Origin: Chloroflexi bacterium 54-19
Lineage (GTDB): Bacteria; Chloroflexota; Chloroflexia; Chloroheliales; Chloroheliaceae
Reading direction: 5' to 3'
DNA: 64,000 nucleotides
Assembly (NCBI GenBank): GCA_001898225.1
Contig: MKTJ01000064.1
Span: forward strand, 30,778-94,777
Shown here: positions 17,385 to 25,219 of the stretch, piece by piece
Layout of the letters: each line of letters opens with the position of its first letter
Numbering within the stretch: position 1 is the stretch's first letter
The notes under the pieces: generated by a model
Told to the model about the DNA's origin: nothing
Seen by the model: the letters and a program-made list of their open reading frames with translations, nothing else
The model's database searches: none
Position numbers and translations under genes: made by a program

Positions 17385-19247
17385 ATGCCCTTCCAACCGC
17401 AGCCTTTTCAAAAGTTAATTATAAATAATCAGACTTATCAGGTAATGGAGCATCCAGCTGCGCCTGGAATGCCTTACGGCCAGGAAGGGCGCCAGGCTAT
17501 CGTTTACCAGCTTGGATTGGTTGGTGGTCAAGGTGGGAACCCGGCCGGTCTTAAAGTTTTTAAGCCGCGCTACCAACTTTCCAATTTGCCAAACCTAACT
17601 GGCCAGTTAGCTCATTTTGCAGCTCTGGACGGTTTGCAGGTTTGCTGGCGAACAGTCCTGACCTCACAAAATCATCCAACCCTACTCCAGGACCATCCTA
17701 CACTCAAGCACGCCGTAACTATGCCCTGGATAACCGGTCCGAATTGGATGGAAATAATCCTGGATCGGCGCGAACTTACTCTGGAGCAAAGTCTTTCTAT
17801 TTCATATGCCCTCGCGAAAGTGCTGGCAAAGATGGAACGAGAGAACCTGGCACATTGTGATTTGTCCGGCTCAAATGTAATAATACCTGCGCTGGAAATC
17901 GGGGCAGTTCAAGTTAAAAGTCCGGTCGAACTGGTTGATATAGAGCAACTTTATGCGCCAACCCTGCAAAAACCCCCGGTTTTACCGGCTGGTTCACCGG
18001 GTTATGCCCACCGTGAAGTTAGCGAAGGGGTCTGGGGGGCACCGGCCGACCGCTTTGCCGGGGCAGTGTTACTTGCTGAAATTCTGGGCTGGTGCGACAA
18101 AAATGTACGTAACGAAAGCTGGGAAGAAAGTTATTTTGATCCAGATGAATTACAAAAATTAACAGACCGTTACCGGACCCTCGTCCGTAAATTGCACGAA
18201 CAGTGGGGTGCCGAGGTGGCAGTTTTATTTGAACAAGCCTGGTACAGCCAGTCTTTATCCCAATGCGCCCCTTTCCAAAAATGGGCTGAAGTCCTGGCAG
18301 CCAGGCAAACACTCGTTACCCAGTTCGCACCCGGCCAGGGTCGCACCAATGGTCATACCCCCACCCGATTGCCCTCGGCCCTGGCCCCCGCCTTTGATAA
18401 AAGCCAGGAGATAGCGGTTCAGAGCCTGGTGGAAACCGGCGAGAAACTTTTTGCAAAGGGTGATATTTCAGAAGCTTTAGTGGTTTACCGAAAAGCTTAC
18501 GCCATGGCATCGGCGGAAAGCCCACTCCTCGGCTCTATTTACCAGCGTCTGAAAGAACTGCGTACTTCGCAGGAACTCACCCGTCTGAGTTACAATTTAA
18601 CTCCTCTTACGGGCGAAACCTCCCCGCATAATACTCAGTTGAGCGAAAGCCGGTGGCAACCAGGTACTAAACAAAAATCTCGTATGAAACTGCTTTATAA
18701 CCTGGCAGGGCTTTCACTTGTTATCGGGGCCGTACTATTTCTGGTAGCGACGCTCTTTAGTAACCCTCTCCTGAACCTGGCGACCAGTCTTACCCAGCAA
18801 TGGCTTTACCAGGGTATGAGTGCGTTGCTTCTGGCACTACTGATTGGCGGGTTAGAATTGTGGATTTTTCGACAGCGAATTCGCCCGGCGCACCGAGCCT
18901 GGTTCATTCTTTTTACGGGCCTGGGAGGGCTGGCCGGGGGAATTCTGGGTGGATTAATTTACGATAATCTTGATACCACTACCAGTTTTGTAGGGGCTTT
19001 AATTGGAGCCGTGGGTGGTGGAATATCAAGCCTGTTTCAGAACAGTTTTATTGGCAGCAAAAGCCAGAGCGTTAAATGGTTCCTGGCTAACCTGGTAGGA
19101 TGGAGCCTAATTTGGCTTGGTGGATTTATACTGGCTTGGTCCCTGCCTCAACCAGCCAGCATGGCATTTGCGGCTGCCTTTATTCTATCTCTAACCGGTC
19201 TAGGTCTAGCTTTGTTATTAGCTGTTTCGCCTGATATAGAGTTTTAA
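17385..19247 (+). CDS. Atypical protein kinase-like protein with C-terminal membrane helices
   Basis: The 620-residue protein has a kinase-like domain at about residues 10-310. It includes a possible Lys in LKVFKPRY and a catalytic-loop motif HCDLSGSNVII (His-x-Asp-x4-Asn), but DIEQ replaces the DFG motif. A short helical TPR-like unit follows (AKGDISEALVVYRKAYAMA, about 350-372). The last ~190 residues have about six hydrophobic helices. The intact HxD...N loop argues for some phosphotransfer activity, while the missing DFG argues against a standard kinase. In Firmicute type VII systems EssB/YukC is a pseudokinase-fold membrane protein; this gene might be a functional counterpart, although its topology differs. 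It sits between VWA and PP2C genes. Confidence 0.78.
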   Translation: MPFQPQPFQKLIINNQTYQVMEHPAAPGMPYGQEGRQAIVYQLGLVGGQGGNPAGLKVFKPRYQLSNLPNLTGQLAHFAALDGLQVCWRTVLTSQNHPTLLQDHPTLKHAVTMPWITGPNWMEIILDRRELTLEQSLSISYALAKVLAKMERENLAHCDLSGSNVIIPALEIGAVQVKSPVELVDIEQLYAPTLQKPPVLPAGSPGYAHREVSEGVWGAPADRFAGAVLLAEILGWCDKNVRNESWEESYFDPDELQKLTDRYRTLVRKLHEQWGAEVAVLFEQAWYSQSLSQCAPFQKWAEVLAARQTLVTQFAPGQGRTNGHTPTRLPSALAPAFDKSQEIAVQSLVETGEKLFAKGDISEALVVYRKAYAMASAESPLLGSIYQRLKELRTSQELTRLSYNLTPLTGETSPHNTQLSESRWQPGTKQKSRMKLLYNLAGLSLVIGAVLFLVATLFSNPLLNLATSLTQQWLYQGMSALLLALLIGGLELWIFRQRIRPAHRAWFILFTGLGGLAGGILGGLIYDNLDTTTSFVGALIGAVGGGISSLFQNSFIGSKSQSVKWFLANLVGWSLIWLGGFILAWSLPQPASMAFAAAFILSLTGLGLALLLAVSPDIEF

Positions 19248-19270
19248 GCGTTCACCAGTGGATAAGGCCG

Positions 19271-20329
19271 ATGACTCTTCCAAACCTGCGCCGACTTCCG
19301 CAAGATACAGAAACGCCTTTACAAACAGAAGTAGCCAAATGCTTCCTCTGGCGTTATTTATATGCGCGGTCGGCAGAGTCGAAAGCGGCCAATGACATCG
19401 GTCAGGATTACCTGACCTGGGCCCATGACGAGCAGACCTGGGCTTTTTGCTTGTGTGATGGAGTCAGCCAGTCCTTTTTTGGCAATTTGGCTGCCCAGTT
19501 ACTCGGAGATTACTTACTGGAATGGTTCTGGAAAGACTGTCCCCTCAGTCTTGAACCGATACAAATTCGGTCAGACCTGATAGGAAAACTGCAACAACTG
19601 GTTGAACCTGGGACAGAGCAGGTTAGGCATTATTCAATTCCAAGCGGCTTACCTGACCTACTACAACAGGTTATACTGCAAAAGCAGCGACATGGCAGTG
19701 AAACCACTTTTGTGGCAGGACGGATAGATATACCCTGCTCCCAATTTCCACAAGGTCGCTTGACTCTCGTTTGGATGGGTGATTCGAGACTGCGATTGTG
19801 GGACGATACTGGCGAACTTACAGAAACTCTTGGCGAAACAGTTCAGACCAATCGGCGCTGGTCTACGCGGCAGGGTTTGGTCGGAGGAATGCCAGGTTTT
19901 TTTGAAAGTCCTCTTGTTAATTCGAAAGGTAAGCCGACCCTCCGAAATTTATTGGTATATTCTGATGGATTAGCTTCAATTGACGTAATAACCAATTGGC
20001 TGGAAGCTTCTGAACTGTTGGAAAAAGTCCGCCAGGCCGATGAAGCCCCTACCAGTGACGATATTTCTTATCTGGAATGGTGGCTGAACCCGTCAGAACT
20101 AAGTCTGGAACCGCCTGGCTTGATTATTAAAAGTGAATTGGAAGTTACCGAACCTCCGACCAAATTTAGCATACCCACCCCCGAAGATGCTTCTCAAAAA
20201 GAAGAAATAGAAATACAGTCACAACCGGATAAATTGGACTTGTTTCCAACGGCTATAACAGATGTAAATAAATTGAATTTTCAAAATCTTTTAAAATCAA
20301 TTGGCGCAAAATATAGGCGTAAAATATGA
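19271..20329 (+). CDS. PP2C-family protein phosphatase
   Basis: The 352-residue protein has a PP2C-type fold with metal-binding motifs: AFCLCDGVSQSFFGN (first Asp-Gly), VWMGDSRLRLW, LLVYSDGLAS and a final TSDDISYLEW Asp pair. The domain ends at about residue 270. The last ~80 residues are low-complexity and charged, ending in a basic stretch (IGAKYRRKI). No signal peptide or membrane helix is seen. It is likely the partner that reverses the action of the kinase gene 23 bp upstream or of the kinase/FHA pair. A 277-bp gap with its own promoter-like sequence separates it from the WXG100 gene. Confidence 0.85.
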   Translation: MTLPNLRRLPQDTETPLQTEVAKCFLWRYLYARSAESKAANDIGQDYLTWAHDEQTWAFCLCDGVSQSFFGNLAAQLLGDYLLEWFWKDCPLSLEPIQIRSDLIGKLQQLVEPGTEQVRHYSIPSGLPDLLQQVILQKQRHGSETTFVAGRIDIPCSQFPQGRLTLVWMGDSRLRLWDDTGELTETLGETVQTNRRWSTRQGLVGGMPGFFESPLVNSKGKPTLRNLLVYSDGLASIDVITNWLEASELLEKVRQADEAPTSDDISYLEWWLNPSELSLEPPGLIIKSELEVTEPPTKFSIPTPEDASQKEEIEIQSQPDKLDLFPTAITDVNKLNFQNLLKSIGAKYRRKI

Positions 20330-20409
20330 CCGTAAACATTCTACTCGTGAATATTAATTTAAGTTTTACTTGGGTAATAAATTTATTTTTATCATTTTTA
20401 TTAAATCTA

Positions 20410-20438
20410 TTTACAAATCTTGTAGAATGTGCTAATTT
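20410..20438 (+). promoter_or_regulatory. Possible promoter for the WXG100 gene
   Basis: TTTACA (20410-20415) and TAATTT (20433-20438) lie 17 bp apart in the 277-bp AT-rich gap before the WXG100 gene. The match is moderate (-35 five of six; -10 weaker). A separate promoter here would let the small secreted protein be made in excess over the upstream signalling genes. The gene's Shine-Dalgarno sequence, gaggga, is at 20593-20598. Confidence 0.4.
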
Positions 20439-20606
20439 ATAGCCAAGTTAACTAAATCGTAATTTTGCCCCTGAATTCTCATTTAATTTTTTAACCTTGC
20501 TGGGAAGGCCAGGTTCCTTTTTCCATCATTGTAAAATGTCTTAGCCATCTGCAAGTGACTTTTCATTTTCGTTTATTATACATTAAGTTTACGAGGGAGA
20601 ATTTGT

Positions 20607-20888
20607 ATGCCCAAACGCACAATGGACACCGATACCATCATCGCCACTTCTAAGGCGTTTACCCAAGCGTCGGGTGAATTTAACGATTCTGTTTCAAAAT
20701 TGAAGTCAATCATTTCCAGTTACATAGCGGCCAATGAAAACGAAGCAGCTAAATCTGTACAGGATGAATGGCAACAAGCCCAACAGAAGATGCAAGACGT
20801 AGTTCAGTACCTGGAAAAGTTCGGGAAAGGGCTAAATGACCAGGCCACTTCGCTGGATTCCGCTTACCAGTCTTTAAGGTGGAAGTAA
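20607..20888 (+). CDS. WXG100-family type VII secretion protein (EsxA-like)
   Basis: The 93-residue protein has the size and two-helix hairpin pattern of WXG100 proteins. Helix 1 covers about residues 8-45. The turn region centres on DEWQQAQ (Trp55), with Gln in place of the usual Gly of W-x-G, and helix 2 runs to about residue 86. There is no signal peptide and no Cys. Start ATG 20607 has a clear gaggga site upstream. WXG100 proteins are small dimeric substrates or co-factors of EssC/EccC ATPases. The call is supported by a second WXG-type gene, an EssC-like ATPase and a YukD-like gene in the same run. A terminator-like hairpin follows it. Confidence 0.8.
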   Translation: MPKRTMDTDTIIATSKAFTQASGEFNDSVSKLKSIISSYIAANENEAAKSVQDEWQQAQQKMQDVVQYLEKFGKGLNDQATSLDSAYQSLRWK

Positions 20889-20909
20889 TTCTTCATCGTT
20901 CAGATCGAA

Positions 20910-20956
20910 CTGCCGCCAGGCGGTATCATGAACTACCCCGCCTGGCAGCCTAATTT
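20910..20956 (+). terminator. Hairpin with T-run after the WXG100 gene (terminator or attenuator)
   Basis: An imperfect inverted repeat, with ctgccgccaggcggta (20910-20925) pairing with taccccgcctggcag (20934-20948), is followed by taattttta. A second, smaller G/C-rich dyad lies at about 20967-20997 (catgggctgg / ccagccatg). Both are in the 185-bp gap before the large substrate-like gene. Partial termination here would favour WXG100 expression over downstream genes. Confidence 0.5.
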
Positions 20957-21073
20957 TTATGGAGTGCATGGGCTGGCCATAAAAGAAGCCCAGCCATGGG
21001 TAAACCAGATTATATCTGGTGAATTTTTGACTTTACGCTTAAATAATTATTTTCGTTTAAAATTCCACCTAAT

Positions 21074-23518
21074 ATGAAGTTTGCTACGGACATAGAGGGG
21101 TTAAGAAATAGCTGCCAGCAGATGCGCCTTCAGATTGAAGAATTGCGCCATCTGGATAGCTTATTAGCCGCAAACGCCCGGCAGTTAAACGCTGCCCCGC
21201 ACTACAACAATATTTCTGAGGCGTATTCACTCACCCACGATCTGTCTATCCGAGCGGATAAACTCCAGTCTTACCTGGAAGTAATCGAATACTGGTCCAA
21301 CCTGCTGGAAATAGCTCTTAAAGCCCACTATGTCCCGCAGAGCCTTTTAACGCAGTTCGATAGCCTGAGGGACCAGGCGCAATCAGTAATGGATGGAACT
21401 ACAATTGCTACCGCCGCCACTTTTAATGAGGCAGAAACGGCCCTGGCAGCTGCCGGACAGTTTGTGATTAATTTAAGCGCCGAAAGTTGCAAAGTAGCTA
21501 TCGATGGTGCGGTCAAGCATACCAGTTTACTAGATAACGCCGTTAACTGGCTTGCTGGGCGTATAAACGAGGCCGAAAATCTTATTCTCCAACTCGTCTC
21601 AAAACTGATTGATAGCTTCCGGCAAGCTATCGGGGAAGCAGCCAGTATTCTGAAAGCCACCGGCAGTTTCCTGGAGGAGCTAGGTGGCCGGATTAAAGAA
21701 AGTTTTAGTATAGCAATTCTTGAAACATCTGTTGATTTTCTTGATGGTGGTCTTAAGGTGGTGGAATGGCTATCCGACACGACCTGGGTTAAAAATTTAG
21801 GGGTATGGGTAGGTAGATTTGCCAAAATTTTAACCCTGACGGACGAAATCCGTTATCTAAGCGGCAATATGACTAACCAGGAAATAGTAGAAAACCTTGT
21901 TAAAGATTTCATCCCTATACCGATCATAAATGAATGGGCAGGAGAATACATAGGCCAATACACTCCCGATCCTGACGGCCATTTTCAGTTAATCGCACCG
22001 GCCGGTGGTGACATCGCTGATGGGGCCAACATCCGGCCTGGAGATTGGGCCAAACCCCTCCATACCGACCCGGTTCCCCTGGATAAATTTCTGACTGGCA
22101 AATTGCAAGAAAGTTTTAACACCGCCGTAAATGTATTCCATAATTCGGTTAGTTTTATCAAAAATACGGCCGGGTTTGCGTGGGATACCTTCCAGGACAC
22201 CACTAAAGCGATATTTGAAAGCGCCAAAGAAAGCTTCTTAATCGCGCTTGATGCTGCTTCGAAGGCCCTGATAGCCGGGTTTGATAAATTAGGACATATT
22301 CTGCTGAACCCCTATATCAAGGAAGTCGGGCCTGCATTCCAAAAGCAATTGAGAGCCGAAGGAATTGACCAGCCCGACTATCAGGATAGATACGATTCCT
22401 GGTCCGTTAAAGCTGAAGGAACTATTCCGGTGCTTGGAGAACTTGGAGTCAAATTGAGCGGCGATGTAAAAATTACCCGTCGGCGGGAAAAGCGGGACGG
22501 GCGTTGGGTGGAGGTCCTAACCATCGAAGGAGAACGTGAAGCCGGGGTCGCTACTTCGCTTGATGAGGGTGTAGAAGGTTCCCTCACTGCCAGCAACAAA
22601 GTAGCAATTGAAATGGTTTTCGATGAAGACTCCACGGAGGATATGGGCAAGTTAAGCATATTGATGGAAACACTGGGCGTTAAGGACGGCAAGCTGAATA
22701 CATTTTACAATGCAGCCGGGCCAGCTATCAGAGGCGGGGGCGGGATAGCCGAATTAGCTTTGTACCGGAACAATATCACAAAAGTTGAGGGTGATGTTGG
22801 GGTTAACGCAGAAGTAGGAGTTGGCATAGATTATGTTGCCAACGCCAGTGTTAGCGGCGGCATGGGTTTTGGGACAGCTTTAATTAAAGATAAAGATGGT
22901 AATTGGAATCCGGCCTACACTCTTTCTATGAATGCCGGAGCACAGTCCGAGCTTATCAATACTGCGGCAGGAATCAACATAGAGACTTCTGCAACAATTG
23001 GAACCGAAAAGGGCGAAATCAATTCGAGCGAAGTTAGCCTGAAAATTTCCGCCAGCAGTGATATCGACCTGGTTTCGGTCCTTGTCCAAAAGGGCGTCAC
23101 TGCTTCCGCCGCCATTGCAATCGCAGATAAACTAAAAGCTGAAAACTTTTTATCCCCCTTAAAGAACGGCATCAAACAAGAAGTTGAACTAAAGTTTAAG
23201 GCTGATAATATCAAGGGCAAGGTTAAAGACCCGCTCAATGCCCTTAATTATGCCTTGCAAAACGGCAGTATAGAAGCTGATTTCACCAGTGAGCAGGATT
23301 CCAGCCTGAAGTTGGAATTAGCAGGTAACGGGGTAATCGCAACCCAGGGAAAAGGCCAAACCGATAAAATTATTATCATACCGGGTGAACAAAACCTACC
23401 CGTAATGGACCCAGCCCCTGCCTCTAACACCCTGCCAGGTGGCAACTCTATCCCTGTCTCCAGCCAACCTGCAGTGGTTCCCAATAGCGAGGTTAGTGGT
23501 GGTGGGAGCAGGTGGTAA
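21074..23518 (+). CDS. Large candidate type VII substrate or structural protein, unknown family
   Basis: The 814-residue protein has no signal peptide. Residues 1-95 are strongly helical (RNSCQQMRLQIEELRHLDSL, then LQSYLEVIEYWSNLL) and could pair as a WXG/LXG-like hairpin. Residues about 100-450 continue as amphipathic helices (AENLILQLVSKLIDSFRQ, AKESFLIALDAASKAL). Residues about 455-770 switch to a Gly- and Val-rich beta pattern (VEGDVGVNAEVGVGIDYV, NASVSGGMGFG), and the end is Pro/Ser-rich. No nuclease, NADase or ADP-ribosylase signature was recognised. Placement between two WXG100 genes and before the EssC-like gene suggests a secreted partner; this is inference. Translation start ATG 21074 has a weak Shine-Dalgarno sequence. 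Confidence 0.6.
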   Translation: MKFATDIEGLRNSCQQMRLQIEELRHLDSLLAANARQLNAAPHYNNISEAYSLTHDLSIRADKLQSYLEVIEYWSNLLEIALKAHYVPQSLLTQFDSLRDQAQSVMDGTTIATAATFNEAETALAAAGQFVINLSAESCKVAIDGAVKHTSLLDNAVNWLAGRINEAENLILQLVSKLIDSFRQAIGEAASILKATGSFLEELGGRIKESFSIAILETSVDFLDGGLKVVEWLSDTTWVKNLGVWVGRFAKILTLTDEIRYLSGNMTNQEIVENLVKDFIPIPIINEWAGEYIGQYTPDPDGHFQLIAPAGGDIADGANIRPGDWAKPLHTDPVPLDKFLTGKLQESFNTAVNVFHNSVSFIKNTAGFAWDTFQDTTKAIFESAKESFLIALDAASKALIAGFDKLGHILLNPYIKEVGPAFQKQLRAEGIDQPDYQDRYDSWSVKAEGTIPVLGELGVKLSGDVKITRRREKRDGRWVEVLTIEGEREAGVATSLDEGVEGSLTASNKVAIEMVFDEDSTEDMGKLSILMETLGVKDGKLNTFYNAAGPAIRGGGGIAELALYRNNITKVEGDVGVNAEVGVGIDYVANASVSGGMGFGTALIKDKDGNWNPAYTLSMNAGAQSELINTAAGINIETSATIGTEKGEINSSEVSLKISASSDIDLVSVLVQKGVTASAAIAIADKLKAENFLSPLKNGIKQEVELKFKADNIKGKVKDPLNALNYALQNGSIEADFTSEQDSSLKLELAGNGVIATQGKGQTDKIIIIPGEQNLPVMDPAPASNTLPGGNSIPVSSQPAVVPNSEVSGGGSRW

Positions 23519-23574
23519 ATTTTCAGCCGGGCAAACCTTTAACAAACGACAAAATTTCTGGAGAATAACAAGTG

Positions 23575-24135
23575 ATGAAAGAAAACGGAATTAACCAGGT
23601 TGAGGCAACTCGGTTGGCAGGTGTAAATATGTCGCGGTTGTGGGATGCCAGCCATCTGGTATCCATGCTGGTGCCGGAAGAATGGGCGGTAGGTCGCACT
23701 GAAAAGTTTGAGACAATTTATATCGGACCTCAAACCGCCGGAATGCAACCCAATGTAGGCATTGCCCATACTCAACTCTTGCGGGGTAACCGCCTGACCA
23801 TCCAGTTGTTGGGGAAGCAGGTTCTCAACTTCTTGCAAAGTACCTATAACGCCTTTGAACTGTTGGAAGAACGGGAAGTTGAATTGGATGGTACCCGTCC
23901 AGGTCTGTTGAGAGTTTTCGGGTGGACGGATAAAGAAACCCAGTCCAGAGTGACCCAGCTTATGCTGCTGGTAGCCGATGGCAATACTCTTTTTGATTTT
24001 ACGGCTACCATCGCCAAAGACGCCGCGAAAGAATTACTGCCGGTAATAAAGGGGATGTTGATGTCGGTAAAGTTTACCGCAGCAACGAAGGAAAAAGAAG
24101 TTTTACCATTAGCCACGCCTGCCGTCAATAATTAA
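23575..24135 (+). CDS. PsbP/DcrB/LpqN-like protein, type VII locus
   Basis: The ~186-residue protein has the look of the Mog1/PsbP-like alpha/beta sandwich. An early W-containing motif (PEEWAVGRTEKFETIYIGP) is followed by alternating strands. It ends in an amphipathic helix preceded by FDFTATIAKDAAKELLP and a final IKGMLMSVKF segment, as in DcrB/DUF1795-type proteins. It lacks a signal peptide. The start is GTG 23572 or, preferred, the adjacent ATG 23575, with ggagaa upstream. A second protein of the same general type follows 27 bp later. PsbP-like proteins recur in actinobacterial and Firmicute secretion contexts; here the exact role is unknown. Confidence 0.5.
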   Translation: MKENGINQVEATRLAGVNMSRLWDASHLVSMLVPEEWAVGRTEKFETIYIGPQTAGMQPNVGIAHTQLLRGNRLTIQLLGKQVLNFLQSTYNAFELLEEREVELDGTRPGLLRVFGWTDKETQSRVTQLMLLVADGNTLFDFTATIAKDAAKELLPVIKGMLMSVKFTAATKEKEVLPLATPAVNN

Positions 24136-24162
24136 GGCTTGTCGGAGGTAGCAACAATAAAT

Positions 24163-24810
24163 ATGGATAGTTTCTCCGAGCAAATCAGTATTCCAGCGCA
24201 GCTAGACTCCTGGGATGACCCGGTTCTTTTTCAGGACGATCCGTTAAAGGTCAGGTTAAAAATCCCCCGCGACTGGCAGTTGGAGCGAACCCCCGACCGA
24301 CCGCTTTCGTTTATCGCCCCGGCTCGGGGAACCCCTCCTTTCAGAGCGCTAGTAACAATTCTGGCCCAACCAGCCCCCCCAATGGGGGTCGGCCTGCTGC
24401 CGCTGGTAGCGGAGCAAATCTTTACGACAGAGAATGATGCCAATATGCCGCTATTTCAGGCCCAACCAACCATCTCCCTGAACCTGGGAAATATCCCGGC
24501 CTTGCTACAGCGCTGCCAGTGGCAGCAGGAGACCGGCGGCTACAGGGGGCAAATTCGCAAAACCACCGTCGTAACCCAGGCGTCGGACCGGCTATATATT
24601 CTGTGCTTATACATGAATGAAGAAATAACCGAAATCGCTTCGGACGTTTTCCAGACAATATTGAGAAGTATTTCATTTGGCGAACCGGAGGAGCCAAGCC
24701 TGCCTAAAGAAAGCGTCAGTAAGGTCTTGGAAAAACAAAGAGAGCCAGACTCAGGACCTGGCCAAACAGCTAAATTTGTGGAGGGTCGCTGGGGTAGTCG
24801 CCAGCGTTAA
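24163..24810 (+). CDS. Second PsbP/DcrB-like protein, type VII locus
   Basis: The ~215-residue protein has a similar layout to the gene just upstream: an early strand motif LKIPRDWQLERTPDRPLSFIAP, an RALVTILAQP strand, and a late helix ending in SDVFQTILRSISFG. This matches the Mog1/PsbP-like sandwich seen in DcrB/LpqN proteins. The last ~40 residues are charged and low-complexity. The start is ambiguous: ATG 24163 has GGAGG 14 nt upstream, while an in-frame TTG at 24139 gives eight more residues. No signal peptide is seen. The pair may act as adaptors or immunity-like partners in the secretion locus (inference). Confidence 0.5.
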   Translation: MDSFSEQISIPAQLDSWDDPVLFQDDPLKVRLKIPRDWQLERTPDRPLSFIAPARGTPPFRALVTILAQPAPPMGVGLLPLVAEQIFTTENDANMPLFQAQPTISLNLGNIPALLQRCQWQQETGGYRGQIRKTTVVTQASDRLYILCLYMNEEITEIASDVFQTILRSISFGEPEEPSLPKESVSKVLEKQREPDSGPGQTAKFVEGRWGSRQR

Positions 24811-24838
24811 AGCAACGCTAGAGAAAGGAGAACCTTTG

Positions 24839-25198
24839 ATGGCGGTCCAGGTTGATGAATGGAAAATGACCCAAGCAAGGGTCTTACGAGCGGCAGCGGC
24901 CGAATATAGCCGCCTGGCCCAACAACTCGAAGGCACCCTTTCAAACCTCAGTAATATCAACAATAATGTTTTTAATGCTCAGGTTTCAGGGCCACCCAAC
25001 GACTTTTTGCGCAATCTCTGGAATGAATGGAACGGACAGACTAATCCATTGGTTCCCCGTTTGCACAACCTGGTAAGCGACCTGAACCGGCAAGCTGGAC
25101 AATGGGAACAATCCTACCGGAGCCAGAAACAAGCTGCAGAAGCTGAGAGTCGTCGTCTGGCTGAAGAAGCGACCCGATGCGGTCCGCCCGAAACTTAA
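24839..25198 (+). CDS. WXG100-family protein with WNG motif (EsxB-like)
   Basis: The start is set at ATG 24839 because aaaggag lies 8 nt upstream; a longer in-frame ORF from 24677 would overlap the previous gene by 134 bp. The resulting 119-residue protein has helix 1 (TQARVLRAAAAEYSRLAQQL), a turn with the W-x-G motif WNG (Trp64-Gly66), and helix 2 (LVPRLHNLVSDLNRQAGQWE). A charged tail rich in Glu and Arg follows. This is the WXG100 hairpin with an extended C-terminus. It lies 21 bp before the EssC-like ATPase gene, the classical neighbourhood. It could form a heterodimer with the 93-residue WXG100 protein. Confidence 0.8.
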   Translation: MAVQVDEWKMTQARVLRAAAAEYSRLAQQLEGTLSNLSNINNNVFNAQVSGPPNDFLRNLWNEWNGQTNPLVPRLHNLVSDLNRQAGQWEQSYRSQKQAAEAESRRLAEEATRCGPPET

Positions 25199-25219
25199 TC
25201 AATAAATATTCCGAAATAA

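Noticed and set aside
24677..25198. 173-residue protein starting at 24677
   Set aside because: It would overlap the preceding gene by 134 bp and its first 54 residues are out of character. ATG 24839 has a strong ribosome site and gives a normal WXG100 protein.
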